Below are positions 26,639 to 37,084 of a DNA stretch of 64,000 nucleotides, one piece after another (within the stretch, counting starts at the first letter, position 1; every line of letters begins with the position of its first letter). The stretch spans positions 3,553,001 to 3,617,000 of the forward strand of contig NZ_CP015880.1 of NCBI RefSeq assembly GCF_000697965.2, read 5' to 3'. Source of the DNA: Ensifer adhaerens. GTDB lineage: Bacteria; Pseudomonadota; Alphaproteobacteria; Rhizobiales; Rhizobiaceae. Both the position numbers and the translations under genes were made by a program. Below the pieces are notes generated by a model. It was not told where the DNA came from. It saw only the letters and a program-made list of their open reading frames with translations, and searched no databases.

Positions 26639-27744
26639 AGCGGTTTGGCAGACGCGATGCCGCGCAGCCATTCAAGATAATAGGCATAGGCAAAGTGCAG
26701 GCCGATGCCGGCGAGCACGAAGAGGCTGCCGAAGACCGGGTTCTTCCCTGTCACGAACAGCAGCACCTGGCCGGACATCGCCAGGATCGTGCCGAAGATG
26801 AAGATCGGTAGCGAATGCCGGCCGACCACCGCCAGCGGATGGTCGCGGTCGAGTTTGGCGAGGTTGCTGATCCGAGGCGTCACCGCGATGACGTAGCCGA
26901 GCGCCAGCACATGCAGCAATCGCGGCGTGGACAGGAAGGTCTTATCAAAGCCTGTCAGAACGGCCGGAAGACCGAAGGAGAGGTCGATGCTCCAGAACGA
27001 GAACAAGACCCAGACGGCGGAAACGGCAAGATAGGCACAGGACAGCATGACCAGCCAGGGCCAGCGCGGCAGCGATCCGCCGTTGCGCACATAGGTCATC
27101 ATCACCACGCCGATGACGAACAGGAACTGCCAGGACCAGGGATTGAGAAACCAGTAGCCCTCGTCGAGGAAGTTCGACGGCACGAACTTGAAGATGCCCG
27201 CGGCGAACCACAGCGCGGCCGAGAGCAGAAGCAGCTGTTTCTTGCTGACGCCGTTCAGCCAGAGGATGCCCGGCAGCAGCAGGAACAGCGCCGCATACAT
27301 CGACAGGATGTTGTTGTAGCCGAGCTGATGTCCCAAGAGCACCATGGCAACGATGCCCTGCTCCGTCTGCTCCACCATCGGGCGGATGTTGATCTCGCCG
27401 ATCAGGTCCTGCCTTCCGAAGTAGATCGCGCCGCCGGCAAAGATCGCCAGCGTTACGATGCTCGTCATGATGTGGGCGGCGTAAAGCGCCAGGGCCCGGC
27501 GCCAGATTTTGAGCGTCATGGCCAGCCGACCGCCGGAGACGAACTTGCCGCCATAGGCGATCCCGACCGAGAGGCCCGAGATTAAGACGAAAGCTTCAGC
27601 GGAATCGGAAAAGCCGAAGTTCTTGTGGGTCAGGTATTCGAGATATTGCCCGGGAACGTGATTGACGAAAATCGTCAGAAGACACAGCGCCCTGAACACA
27701 TCAAGGCGTGTGTCACGCTCCTTCGGAACCAATCGGGCGGACAT
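26626..27744 (-). CDS. opgC: OpgC-family succinyltransferase (cyclic glucan modification)
   Basis: Integral membrane acyltransferase, 372 residues, with about ten membrane segments. The OpgC signature appears early: RDTRLDVFRALCLLTIFVNH followed by SDSAEAFVLISGLS. Family members add succinyl groups to periplasmic glucans, including cyclic beta-1,2-glucans in Sinorhizobium and Brucella, giving them negative charge. The ATG at 27744 is preferred; another in-frame ATG at 27780 is possible. Its position between ndvA and ndvB supports cyclic glucan as the substrate. Confidence 0.85.
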   Translation of the reverse strand: MSARLVPKERDTRLDVFRALCLLTIFVNHVPGQYLEYLTHKNFGFSDSAEAFVLISGLSVGIAYGGKFVSGGRLAMTLKIWRRALALYAAHIMTSIVTLAIFAGGAIYFGRQDLIGEINIRPMVEQTEQGIVAMVLLGHQLGYNNILSMYAALFLLLPGILWLNGVSKKQLLLLSAALWFAAGIFKFVPSNFLDEGYWFLNPWSWQFLFVIGVVMMTYVRNGGSLPRWPWLVMLSCAYLAVSAVWVLFSFWSIDLSFGLPAVLTGFDKTFLSTPRLLHVLALGYVIAVTPRISNLAKLDRDHPLAVVGRHSLPIFIFGTILAMSGQVLLFVTGKNPVFGSLFVLAGIGLHFAYAYYLEWLRGIASAKPLRAA

Positions 27745-27929
27745 CGGGTCGACGCCACCCTGAAAAGTCTTTTGCAGCATGCGGTCCGTTTTCCAGGATT
27801 TGGCGCCCCTGCCCCATCCCTGTTGAAACGGGTACCGACGTCCCGCCTTTCGCGCGATGCCCGGCACCATGAAGGAGAGCGGGAGGCCATCTGCAGGCGG
27901 TTTCCCGCCCGGCACCCCGCTCACGAAAT

Positions 27930-27973
27930 CTACAGCGCCGCGCGTCTTATCAGACGCGCAAAGGTCGCTGTAG
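27930..27973. repeat. Two-tier palindromic element between opgC and ndvB
   Basis: Outer arms CTACAGCG (27930-27937) and CGCTGTAG (27966-27973) enclose an inner stem GCGCGTCT/AGACGCGC (27940-27959) with a TATC loop, joined by a CC/AAAGGT internal loop. It is followed by GACTTTGAATTCCTGCA. From memory, very similar sequences recur between genes in Rhizobium and Sinorhizobium genomes, so this is probably one copy of a dispersed palindromic repeat. Confidence 0.6.
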
Positions 27974-28030
27974 GACTTTGAATTCCTGCACGACGCTCAG
28001 CCGTCGAGGTCGCGCCGCCGGCAAATCCGC

Positions 28031-28072
28031 AAAGAAAAACCGGCCTTGCCCTTGCGGGAACAAAGCCGGTTT
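28031..28072 (-). terminator. Terminator of ndvB
   Basis: Arms AAACCGGC (28037-28044) and GCCGGTTT (28065-28072) with an inner CCC/GGG stem. On the minus strand the hairpin is followed by TTCTTTG. It begins 24 bases beyond the ndvB stop. Confidence 0.8.
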
Positions 28073-28095
28073 CATCCTGTCTTCAATGCCGGCCG

Positions 28096-31000
28096 TTACA
28101 GCAAAATGCCTTCATGCGCGTTTTTTGTGACACTATTGTTGACGCTGACGATCGGCTCGCCACTTTTCTTGTCGCGTTCGACCGAAATCTTGTGCCGCGC
28201 GCCATTGAGCGTCACTTCGGCCGAGTAGCCGTTCCAGGCTGCCGGCAGCACCGGACGGATGACCAGCCTGTCGCCCTGCCGGCGAATACCGAGGATGCCC
28301 TCGACGCCGACACGGTAGAGCCAGCCGGCAGATCCCGTATACCAGGTCCAGCCGCCACGCCCCGCCAGATCGCCTTCGCCGTAGATATCGGCGGCAACGA
28401 CATAGGGCTCGACGCGATAGTGTTCCGCCGCTTCGCGGTTTTCGGCATGCGAGATCGGATTCAGCATCTGGAAGACCCGCCAGGCCTCTTCCGCCCTGCC
28501 CTGTTCGGCAAAGGCCAAGGCGACCCAGGTGGCGGCGTGAGTATATTGCCCGCCATTCTCGCGCACGCCCGGCGGATAGGCCTTGATGTAGCCCGGATCC
28601 TGCGACGTCCGCTCGAGCGGCGGTGTGAACAGCCGCACGATGCGCTGGTCGGGGTCGACCAGTTCAGCCATGACTGCGTCCATCGCCTTCAGCGAACGCT
28701 GCTCGTCGCCTTCGCCCGAAAGCACGCTCCAGGACTGAGCGATCGAATCGATCCGGCACTCCAGAGCCTCACTCGTGCCAAGCGGCGTGCCATCGTCGTA
28801 ATAGCCGCGACGGTAGTAGTCGCCATCCCAGCCGGCGGTCGCGAGCGCCTTCTTGAGCGCTTCGAGATGCGCCTCCCAGCGCGTGATGCGCGCCTCGTCC
28901 TTGCGCTCGCGCGCGAAGGGCAGGAAGCCACGCAGCGTGCCGGCGAGGAACCAGCCGAGCCAGGTGCTCGTGCCTTGCCCCTTCTCGCCCACCCGGTTCA
29001 TGCCATCGTTCCAGTCGCCGGCAAGGAACAGTGGCAGGCCGTTCTCACCGGTCCGCTTGATCGCAAGATCGAGTGCACGGGCGCAATGCTCGTAGACGTC
29101 GCCGACCTCTTCGGAAATCTCCGGCTTGTAGAAGGCGTCGTGCTGCCCCGCTTCGAGCGCCGGGCCAGTGATGAAGGCAAGCTTCTCGGCAAGGAGATCG
29201 GACGTGCCGGTCACCGTGCAATAGCGGGTCACGGCATGGGCGAGCCAGACGACGTCGTCGGAGATCATCGTGCGCACGCCAGCGCCTGTTCCCGGCAGCC
29301 ACCAATGCTGCACGTCGCCTTCGGTAAACTGGCGGGAGGCAGCGTTGAGGATCTGTGCCCGGGCGAGTTCCGGACGATGGATCAGGAACGCCAGCGTATC
29401 CTGCAACTGGTCGCGGAAACCGAAGGCACCGCTTGCCTGATAGAAGGCCGAGCGCGCCATGATGCGGCAACCGAGGCTCTGATAGGGCAGCCAGTTGTTG
29501 ATCATGGCGTTGAAGGCCGGATCCGGCGTTTCCACCTTCACGATGTCGGTGAATTCGCGCCAGAACGTCTTGTTCGCCTCAAGCACCGTGTCGAACGCGG
29601 TCTCACGCAGTTCGCCGATGATGGCTCGAACCTGATCGTCCGTATCGGTATCGCCGAGGATGAACGTGACCTGCCGTTCGGCACCGGGCTCGATGGAAAT
29701 GTCCGTTGCGACCACCGCGCAAGGATCGCCGTCGACATCGACGGAGCCCGAAAGATCGGCACCAGAAGTGACCGCCTGCGGCGCCAGAATGCCGCCGATC
29801 GCGCCCAGGAACTCCCGGCGGCTGGCTGTGTAGCCGGCCGCATCGCCGCCATCGACGGCGAAGAAGGCGGATCGGCCGGCAAAATCGATGCTGTAAGGGT
29901 TGGTCGCCACCAGCGCCTCGGCCGTCTCGTCCCATTTCGAAAGGACGAAGGGCGCCGAACGGGCACGGTTGTTGCCAAGTACCCACTCGTTGTAGCCATA
30001 GAGCCTCAACTGCCGCGCCGACGCCGCACGGTTGCGGACAGACACGCGGACGAGCTTGGCCGGCAGGTTGCGATGCACCGTCTGGACGACCTCGATCTCA
30101 AGGTCGTCCTGGGTGCTGCGGAAGATCGAATAGCCGAGCCCGTGCGCCGTCTCGAAGACGACGGAACGGCGGCGCGAGAGCGCCGCATAGGGCGTGGCGA
30201 CCGTGCCGCTTGCCATGTCGCGGATGAAGATGGCTTCGCCCGGCCGGTTGACGACCGTATCATTGGTCCAGGGCGTCAGCTGGTAGTCGCGCGAGTTGCG
30301 GCTCCAGGAATAGGCCGCACCCTCGGCTGAGATGTGGAAGCCGAAAGCATCATGGGAGATGACATTGATCCAGGGCTGCGGCGTCGCTTCGCCGCCGCGC
30401 AGGCGCACGACGTATTCGCGACCGCCATCGGCGAAACCGCCGAAGCCGTTCCAGAAGGAAAGGCCATCGCCCTTGATTTCCGCCGGAGCGGCATCCGCGT
30501 CCTCCTGCGGCGCTGCCAGCAGCGGGCCTGAGAACTCGGCGCTCTTTTCGGAGCCTTTCACCGGTGCCGGCGAATAGAGCGAGTTGGCGCGGGCGATCTG
30601 GTCGGAGATCGTGCCGTTGCGGGCATGGAAGACCGCGCGCGAGGCCGACAGCAAGGTCGACCACGTCTCCGCCTCCATCAGGTCGCGGCGCACCGAGAAG
30701 ATGTGCTGGCGCGGACCGTCCGAGAGACCGCGAAGCCTCAGGTTCTCGCACATGGAGTCGAGCGCGTGCTGCATGTCCTGGGCATAGGACGAGGCGCGCT
30801 CGTTGATGATCACGAGATCGGCGGTGATGCCGCGGGCGCGCAGGTATTCCTGGGCGCGCAGCGCCTCACGGGCGATGCCGAGATCGCCGTCGTCATTGAT
30901 GCGCAGGCAGAAGATCGGGTAGTCGCCCGAAATCGCCAGCGGCCAGAGCTTCGACTGAGAATCGAGGCCGGCCTGAACCGTCGCCGAATCGGCGCGCAGA

Positions 31001-34000
31001 TGCATGTCCGGATAGACGAGGTAGCGGCCGAGCATCTGGAAGCTTGCCGCTTCCTGCGAGGTCACGCCGACATGGCGCATCTGCACCTGGCTGCGGGTCC
31101 AGGCGTGGATGAGCTCCTGGTTGAAGGTCTCCGGATGGCGGTAGCGATCGATCGCGCGATCGACCTCCTCGCGGCTCGGGGCGGCGATCGTCCAGAAGAC
31201 GACGCTGACCTTCTTGCCGGCGGGTACGCGCACAACCCGGCGCAGCGACATGATCGGATCGAGCGTGAAGCCGTCCGTGCCGGAAAGCACCGCATCCGTA
31301 TCGAAGGCAGCGGCTTCGGCAAGCGTGCGGCCCGGGCCGATGAAGCGGCGACGGTCGGTCTCGGCTTCCGTATGGCGGTCGCTACCGGCATTGTCGGTGA
31401 CGAGATGCGCCACTTCCATGTCCGGATCGCCGGAGCTGCGCTTGTTGCGGCTGACGCGAATGACATCGCCGCGGCGGCTGATTTCCGTGCGCAGGAACAT
31501 CTTCGAAAACGCCGGGTGTGCGCTGTCGGCCTCGTCAGTCGAAAGCACAGGCTCGGCATAGGAGGTCACTTCGATGAAGCGGTCCTGGGTGCCGGTGTTG
31601 AGCAGCATGACCCGGCGCCCTTCGGCATCGTGTTCGGTGGCGACGATGCATTCCACCTCGCTGGTGAGATCACCGACGGTCTTGACGAATTCCGCCTTGT
31701 CGTCGCCGAAGCGCGTCAGCATCTTCTCACCGGCCGCGCGTCGCGGCTCCGACGTCGCCGACCACCAGTCGCCGGTCGTCGTATCGCGCAGGAAGATGAA
31801 GGTACCGGTACGGTCCTCGACCGGATCCGGCTTCCAGCGGGTAACCGACTGGCCGTTCCAGCGGGCGTAACCGGCGCCGTTGGCCGTCAGCATCACCGAG
31901 TAATGGCCGTTGGAGAGGAACACGGTCTCGCGGTCCTGCGAAAGCGGGTTCTCGATGATGCGGACCTCAGGGCGCAGGAGATCGTCCTGGCCCTTGCCGA
32001 CCGATTCCGGCTCGCGCTTAGCATTCATGATCGGAATGTCGCGCGGCGCCTTTTCCTGCAGCAGCAGTTCGGCGGCTTCGATCACCGGATCGGCGTGGAA
32101 CCACTCGCGCAGGCGGCCGTTGAAGACGACGTTGGCGACAGCCGCGATCGACATGCCATGGTGGTGGGCATAGTAGTTGCGAACCACCGCGCACTTCTGG
32201 CCCTCAGGCACGCGCGTCGGCGTGAAGTCGACGGCGTCGTGGTAGCCGTATGCGCCGAGCGCGCCGACCTCGCGGAGACGCCCGAGGTTGGCGAGCGCCG
32301 ACTTCGGATCGTACATGCAGGCGAGGATCGAGGCGTAGGGCGCGATGACCGCGTTCTGGCCGAGACCACGCTTGAGACCGAGCGTCGGCACACCGAAGTT
32401 GGTGTATTGGTAGGTGAGCTCGTGGTCACGCGCGTTGAAGGCGGCTTCCGAGATGCCCCACGGCGTGCCGAGGCGACGGCCGTGGTTGATCTGTTCCTTC
32501 ACGACCAGATTGTTGGTCTGGTTGAGGATACCACCCTGACGCTCCTGCATGACCAAAGGCGGCATCAGGTATTCGAACATCGAGCCGGACCAGGAGATCA
32601 GCGCACCGCGTGCGCCGATCGGCACGATCGGCCGGCCGAGCTTGTACCAGTGCTCCGTCGGAAGATCGCCCTTGGCGATGGCAAACAGGCTGGTGAGACG
32701 GGCTTCCGACGCAAGAAGGTCGTAGCAGGCCTCGTCGAGCTCGTTGGCGTTGACGCGGAAGCCGATCGACAGCAGGCGCCGCTCCGGACGGAACAGGAAA
32801 CCGAAATCCATCGAGAAGGCGATGTCGCGTGCCCGGTCCTTCATCACCAGCAGGCGCTGGCGCAGCGATTCGATTGCGCCGAGATCGAAGACGCCATCGG
32901 CGATATGGGCTTCGCAGGTGGTGACGAGCGAGTTGGCCCACTTCGTCACTTCGCTGCTTTGCGGCGTGCGCACCTCATGGTCGAGATTGACGGTGAGCTT
33001 GTGCATGTCGCGCGCCAGAACGGCCAGGTTGATCACGCGGATCGAAGCGAACTCGTGTTCGCGCATGATCGCGGCGAGCGCGTTCTGGAAGCCGACGATG
33101 CGTTCTTCGATCAGGCGACGCAACGGACGCACCGTCTTGCGGTCGTCGGGCAGGTCGCGCAGCACCTCCTGAAGGATCGCAGCGACGTCGCCGATACCGG
33201 TGAGACTGCCCTGGACATGCGCCGACGGCGCTTCGGCCCAGTCGCGACACATTGACGACACGGCGATCAGATGACCGGCCAGATTGCCGCTGTCGACCGA
33301 CGAAATGTAGCGCGGCTCCATGGTTTCGAGCGTATTCGTCCGGTACCAGTTGAACAGGTGGCCGCGATATTTCGGCATCCGGTCGATGGTGGCGATCGTC
33401 TGTTCCAGCCGGTTGATCGTCTCCTCGAAGCCGATCCAGCCGAAATCGCGCGCCGACATGACGGAGAGCAGGTAGACGCCGATATTCGTCGGCGACGTCC
33501 GCTCGGCGAGAACCGGCTGCGGCGTTTCCTGGAAGTTGTCCGGCGGCAGGAAGTGCTGCTCGGCGGTGACGAAGGTCTCGAAGTATCGCCAGGTGCGGCG
33601 CGCGATCAGGCGCATCTCGTCGATCGCCTCATCGGAAACGACGAGCTGGTCTTCGGTTTCGGCCGACTGGCTGACGAACCAGGCAACGGCTGGAGACAGG
33701 GCCCACAGCAGCGCAAAGGGAATGCCGATGAAGGGCAGGCCGGTGTCGGAAATCGCCGCAAGGGCCAGCGAGATCGCCGACAGCGCCGGCGCAACCCACA
33801 TGGCGCGGTAATAGTCGCCAATGGTGCCGTGGCCGGCGCTCTGCACCTGCGCGGCCGTGCGCCATTCCAGCATCAGTTTGCCGCTGACGAACGTGCGGTA
33901 GAGCGAACGCACGATGGCGTCGCCCATCATCGCCGCATTGTGGGCGATGAAGACGATGCGCAGCGCGACCTGCGCGTTGGCGGCACGGACTTCGTTCAAC

Positions 34001-36723
34001 ACCGCATGCAGGTGCGCTCGGGCAACGATGTCGTTGCGGCGCGGCAGGAGGCCGTTGATCAGCGACAGCGTCGGCGCCACGAACAGGCTGAAGATCAGCA
34101 CGATCTGCCAGATCAGCGCTTCGGTCGGCTCCATGTAGTACCAGCCCATGACCGAGGCGACGAGCCAGGCAAGCGGGATCAGCGAGCGGCGCAGGTTGTC
34201 GTACATCTTCCAACGTCCGAGCATCGACAGCCCGTTCGACAGATTGAAGATATAGGGCAGCAGCTGCCAGTCGCCGCGCGCCCAGCGATGCTGGCGCGAC
34301 ATTTCCACCTCGTAGCGGGTCGGGAAGTCCTCGACGAGTTCGACGTCAGTCACCAGCGCGCAGCGCACGTAGGACCCTTCGAGCAGGTCGTGGCTGAGAA
34401 CGGCGTTTTCCTGGATGCGCCCCTTCAGCGCCGCCTCGAAGGCGTCGACATGATAGAGGCCCTTGCCGGTGAAGCTGCCTTCGCCGGCAATGTCCTGGTA
34501 GACGTCCGAAACGGTGAAGACGTAAGGGTCGATGCCGCGGTTGGAGGAGAAGATGCGCTGGAAGGCGGAGGCTTCGCTGCCCGTCGTCAGCGACGGCGTG
34601 ACGCGCGGCTGCAGCAGGCTGTAGCCGGCGATCACGTTCTGCGTCTTCGGATCGACAACCGGACGGTTGATCGGATGGTACATCTTGCCGACGAGCTTCG
34701 TCACCGCATCGCGCATCAGGCGCGTGTCGGAATCGAGCGTCATCACGTACTGAACGTTGTCCGGCACCGTGTTGGCGCCCTGCAGGAACGAGGTGTCGCG
34801 GTCACCGCGCAAGAGCATGTTCAGCTCGTGCAGCTTGCCGCGCTTGCGCTCCCAGCCCATCCACACGCCTTCCTGCTCGTTATACAGGCGGCGGCGATGC
34901 AGCAGGTAGAATCGGGTCTTGCCGTCATAGGCATAACGCGCCGAGAGCTGAGCGATCTCGCGCTTGGCATAATCGAGCACATCGGCGTCGGTGCTCGATT
35001 CCTCGTCCTTGCTGTCAGCCCAGTCGCTGACCAGTGCAAAGTAGATCTCACCGCGCGGGTTGGCGAGATAGTGAACCTCGAGATTGCGCACCAGTTCGTC
35101 GACGTGATCGCGCTTGGAAATCAGGCACGGCACCGCAACGAGCGTTCGGGCGTCCTCGGGGATCCCGTCGAGGAACTCGTAGCCGACCAGTCGCGACGGT
35201 TTGACGAACAGCGTCACCAGCGTGTTGAACAGGCCCATCGCGCCTTCCGAGGCCGGCAGCGCGAAAAGCAGCAGCATGATCAGCTTCGCGCCACTCGGGA
35301 TCGCCATCGGGCTGACGAAGGAGTAGACGGCAATCATCGCCAGGATGGTCAGAAGGATGTTCGGCCCGGCGATCGCAAACCAATCGAGCCTGCGGCTGAG
35401 GCGAATGATGGTCTGCAGCACCGACGGCCGGTAGCTGATCTTCTTTTCCAGAAGCTTGCGTTGCTTGCCGACGAGGAAGGATCCGACATTCGGCTGCTGC
35501 AGCGGCGCTTCCGTCTCGGCCACGACTTCCGCCTCGCGCACCATCTGGATGGCGATTTGCGTCACTTCGAATTCGCTGTGCCCCGAACGGCGCGCCAGCT
35601 TTTCGATCGTGTCGCGGTACTTGTTGCGCGACCCGAAATCGAGCGCCGCATAATCGGAGCCTTCACGCAGCGCCGCATCGATCTTGCTGACGCTTTCGAA
35701 CCAGACGGCCCAGTCGGTGTCGTCGATCTCGCGCAGGCTGCGGATGATGTTGCTCATCGTCGCATTGCCGGACGACAGACGGTTCTGCTCGGCGACCAGC
35801 GCGCTTTCGACATCGCTGCCGCGCTTCTCGAGCTGATCCTCGATCCAGCCGATCACGGCGCCCGAGGTCTGCGACCCGTCACGCATGCGGTAGAGCAGTT
35901 GCGCGACGAAGGTGTTGTCGGCCGCCAGCGCTTCCGATTCCGCAAGCAGCGTGCGCGACTTTTCCGGATCGCTGAGGCGAATGATCTGGTCGGCGACGTC
36001 GTTTGCCTTGCGCCGCATGCCGCGCGAGCGTTCGACGCGGATGGCAATCCGACGCAGGTTCTCGATCAGCACGAAGCGCAGGATCGACGGCAAGGCCCAA
36101 AGTTCGCCGATCTTGAAGGTCTCGTGCTTCTGGAAGCCCTCGACCATCGCCGTGATGCTTTCGCGGGTCACCGTGCTGTGGGTGTGGGCAGCGTAGAGCC
36201 AGGCGAGCGCCATGGTGCGCGGGATCACCGTGCCCGAAACCGAAATCGTCGGGAGCTGGCGATAGAACCGGCGCGGGAAATCGCGCCGCACTTCCTGGAT
36301 CGCCTCTTCGACGACGTGATGGTTGTCGAGCAGCCATTCGGCGGCCGGCGTGATCGTTGCCCCGGCCTCGACGTCCGCGGCCGTCGCCCGGTAGACGCGC
36401 AGGATCTCGTTCTCGTTCTCGCGATGCCGCGGACGGAACTCGAACGGGAAGAAGCCCGGCAGCGAGGAGACACCCTTGGCCGCGAGATCCTCGCCGCATT
36501 GCCGGAGGTCCTCCATCGAAAAGAAGGTGGAGCGGATCGAATCGTTGTAATCGATCTGCTTCGCTTCCGGTTCGCGCGGTGAGGTGGGCGGCGTAGTTTG
36601 GAGCTGCATGGGTACGGGTTCTGAATCCAACCGGGGTTGATCGGCCCGGCCCTCGTCGGGGTGCCGGGTTGGCTGCGGTCCTGAGAAATCAGGCTGAGCC
36701 GGCGCGTTGCTAGACACGGTCAT
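28096..36723 (-). CDS. ndvB: Cyclic beta-1,2-glucan synthase
   Basis: Giant inner-membrane enzyme that initiates, elongates and cyclises beta-1,2-glucan from UDP-glucose. 2875 residues. Membrane segments cluster at about 430-510 and again at about 860-1020. Between them is the GT84 glycosyltransferase domain, with DSDTRL near residue 662 and QHRWARGDWQ near 810. The C-terminal third holds the GH94-type phosphorylase domain that sets ring size, with the likely catalytic Asp in GDWNDGMN near residue 2571. The ATG at 36723 has GGGAGG four bases upstream; an in-frame ATG at 36735 lacks a site. The frame is intact over 8.6 kb. Confidence 0.97.
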   Translation of the reverse strand: MTVSSNAPAQPDFSGPQPTRHPDEGRADQPRLDSEPVPMQLQTTPPTSPREPEAKQIDYNDSIRSTFFSMEDLRQCGEDLAAKGVSSLPGFFPFEFRPRHRENENEILRVYRATAADVEAGATITPAAEWLLDNHHVVEEAIQEVRRDFPRRFYRQLPTISVSGTVIPRTMALAWLYAAHTHSTVTRESITAMVEGFQKHETFKIGELWALPSILRFVLIENLRRIAIRVERSRGMRRKANDVADQIIRLSDPEKSRTLLAESEALAADNTFVAQLLYRMRDGSQTSGAVIGWIEDQLEKRGSDVESALVAEQNRLSSGNATMSNIIRSLREIDDTDWAVWFESVSKIDAALREGSDYAALDFGSRNKYRDTIEKLARRSGHSEFEVTQIAIQMVREAEVVAETEAPLQQPNVGSFLVGKQRKLLEKKISYRPSVLQTIIRLSRRLDWFAIAGPNILLTILAMIAVYSFVSPMAIPSGAKLIMLLLFALPASEGAMGLFNTLVTLFVKPSRLVGYEFLDGIPEDARTLVAVPCLISKRDHVDELVRNLEVHYLANPRGEIYFALVSDWADSKDEESSTDADVLDYAKREIAQLSARYAYDGKTRFYLLHRRRLYNEQEGVWMGWERKRGKLHELNMLLRGDRDTSFLQGANTVPDNVQYVMTLDSDTRLMRDAVTKLVGKMYHPINRPVVDPKTQNVIAGYSLLQPRVTPSLTTGSEASAFQRIFSSNRGIDPYVFTVSDVYQDIAGEGSFTGKGLYHVDAFEAALKGRIQENAVLSHDLLEGSYVRCALVTDVELVEDFPTRYEVEMSRQHRWARGDWQLLPYIFNLSNGLSMLGRWKMYDNLRRSLIPLAWLVASVMGWYYMEPTEALIWQIVLIFSLFVAPTLSLINGLLPRRNDIVARAHLHAVLNEVRAANAQVALRIVFIAHNAAMMGDAIVRSLYRTFVSGKLMLEWRTAAQVQSAGHGTIGDYYRAMWVAPALSAISLALAAISDTGLPFIGIPFALLWALSPAVAWFVSQSAETEDQLVVSDEAIDEMRLIARRTWRYFETFVTAEQHFLPPDNFQETPQPVLAERTSPTNIGVYLLSVMSARDFGWIGFEETINRLEQTIATIDRMPKYRGHLFNWYRTNTLETMEPRYISSVDSGNLAGHLIAVSSMCRDWAEAPSAHVQGSLTGIGDVAAILQEVLRDLPDDRKTVRPLRRLIEERIVGFQNALAAIMREHEFASIRVINLAVLARDMHKLTVNLDHEVRTPQSSEVTKWANSLVTTCEAHIADGVFDLGAIESLRQRLLVMKDRARDIAFSMDFGFLFRPERRLLSIGFRVNANELDEACYDLLASEARLTSLFAIAKGDLPTEHWYKLGRPIVPIGARGALISWSGSMFEYLMPPLVMQERQGGILNQTNNLVVKEQINHGRRLGTPWGISEAAFNARDHELTYQYTNFGVPTLGLKRGLGQNAVIAPYASILACMYDPKSALANLGRLREVGALGAYGYHDAVDFTPTRVPEGQKCAVVRNYYAHHHGMSIAAVANVVFNGRLREWFHADPVIEAAELLLQEKAPRDIPIMNAKREPESVGKGQDDLLRPEVRIIENPLSQDRETVFLSNGHYSVMLTANGAGYARWNGQSVTRWKPDPVEDRTGTFIFLRDTTTGDWWSATSEPRRAAGEKMLTRFGDDKAEFVKTVGDLTSEVECIVATEHDAEGRRVMLLNTGTQDRFIEVTSYAEPVLSTDEADSAHPAFSKMFLRTEISRRGDVIRVSRNKRSSGDPDMEVAHLVTDNAGSDRHTEAETDRRRFIGPGRTLAEAAAFDTDAVLSGTDGFTLDPIMSLRRVVRVPAGKKVSVVFWTIAAPSREEVDRAIDRYRHPETFNQELIHAWTRSQVQMRHVGVTSQEAASFQMLGRYLVYPDMHLRADSATVQAGLDSQSKLWPLAISGDYPIFCLRINDDGDLGIAREALRAQEYLRARGITADLVIINERASSYAQDMQHALDSMCENLRLRGLSDGPRQHIFSVRRDLMEAETWSTLLSASRAVFHARNGTISDQIARANSLYSPAPVKGSEKSAEFSGPLLAAPQEDADAAPAEIKGDGLSFWNGFGGFADGGREYVVRLRGGEATPQPWINVISHDAFGFHISAEGAAYSWSRNSRDYQLTPWTNDTVVNRPGEAIFIRDMASGTVATPYAALSRRRSVVFETAHGLGYSIFRSTQDDLEIEVVQTVHRNLPAKLVRVSVRNRAASARQLRLYGYNEWVLGNNRARSAPFVLSKWDETAEALVATNPYSIDFAGRSAFFAVDGGDAAGYTASRREFLGAIGGILAPQAVTSGADLSGSVDVDGDPCAVVATDISIEPGAERQVTFILGDTDTDDQVRAIIGELRETAFDTVLEANKTFWREFTDIVKVETPDPAFNAMINNWLPYQSLGCRIMARSAFYQASGAFGFRDQLQDTLAFLIHRPELARAQILNAASRQFTEGDVQHWWLPGTGAGVRTMISDDVVWLAHAVTRYCTVTGTSDLLAEKLAFITGPALEAGQHDAFYKPEISEEVGDVYEHCARALDLAIKRTGENGLPLFLAGDWNDGMNRVGEKGQGTSTWLGWFLAGTLRGFLPFARERKDEARITRWEAHLEALKKALATAGWDGDYYRRGYYDDGTPLGTSEALECRIDSIAQSWSVLSGEGDEQRSLKAMDAVMAELVDPDQRIVRLFTPPLERTSQDPGYIKAYPPGVRENGGQYTHAATWVALAFAEQGRAEEAWRVFQMLNPISHAENREAAEHYRVEPYVVAADIYGEGDLAGRGGWTWYTGSAGWLYRVGVEGILGIRRQGDRLVIRPVLPAAWNGYSAEVTLNGARHKISVERDKKSGEPIVSVNNSVTKNAHEGILL

Positions 36724-37084
36724 GTGTCCTCCCATCCACCGTCATTTCCCGGGAAACCGGGATCTGGCGGTAACAGGCACCGCCCTCGACTGGGCATCGG
36801 AGATCGCAAAGCCGGCGGCGCATTGGTTTTCAAGGCCGCGGTGATGCATGAAAATGGCATTTTTTAGCCGTGGTGCCAACAGCTTGCAAGGATTGCTCAT
36901 ACAAGATCGGACGTTTTGCGCACAGCCGAATCAAGCCGGAACCGGCCGCTGTGCGCGCCCCCAGTGGCACTTCGATACAACTCTTTCAAATGCCCTCTTT
37001 CAAGCTTCATCGCGGGTGGCAGACGAGGCGAAACGTGATGGGGCGAGGAAGGTTCCCACGAATTTTCGACAAAAGCACCACAGG
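36724..37084. other. ndvB upstream region, no gene seen
   Basis: About 360 bases between the ndvB start and the LysR stop, AT-richer than the surroundings and presumably containing the ndvB promoter. Short plus-strand open frames here run into antisense of the LysR gene and have no ribosome site. No palindrome stands out. Confidence 0.5.

Noticed and set aside
28114..36582. Three long plus-strand frames opposite ndvB
   Set aside because: They are shadows of the 2875-codon ndvB frame; none has a start region or a known family.
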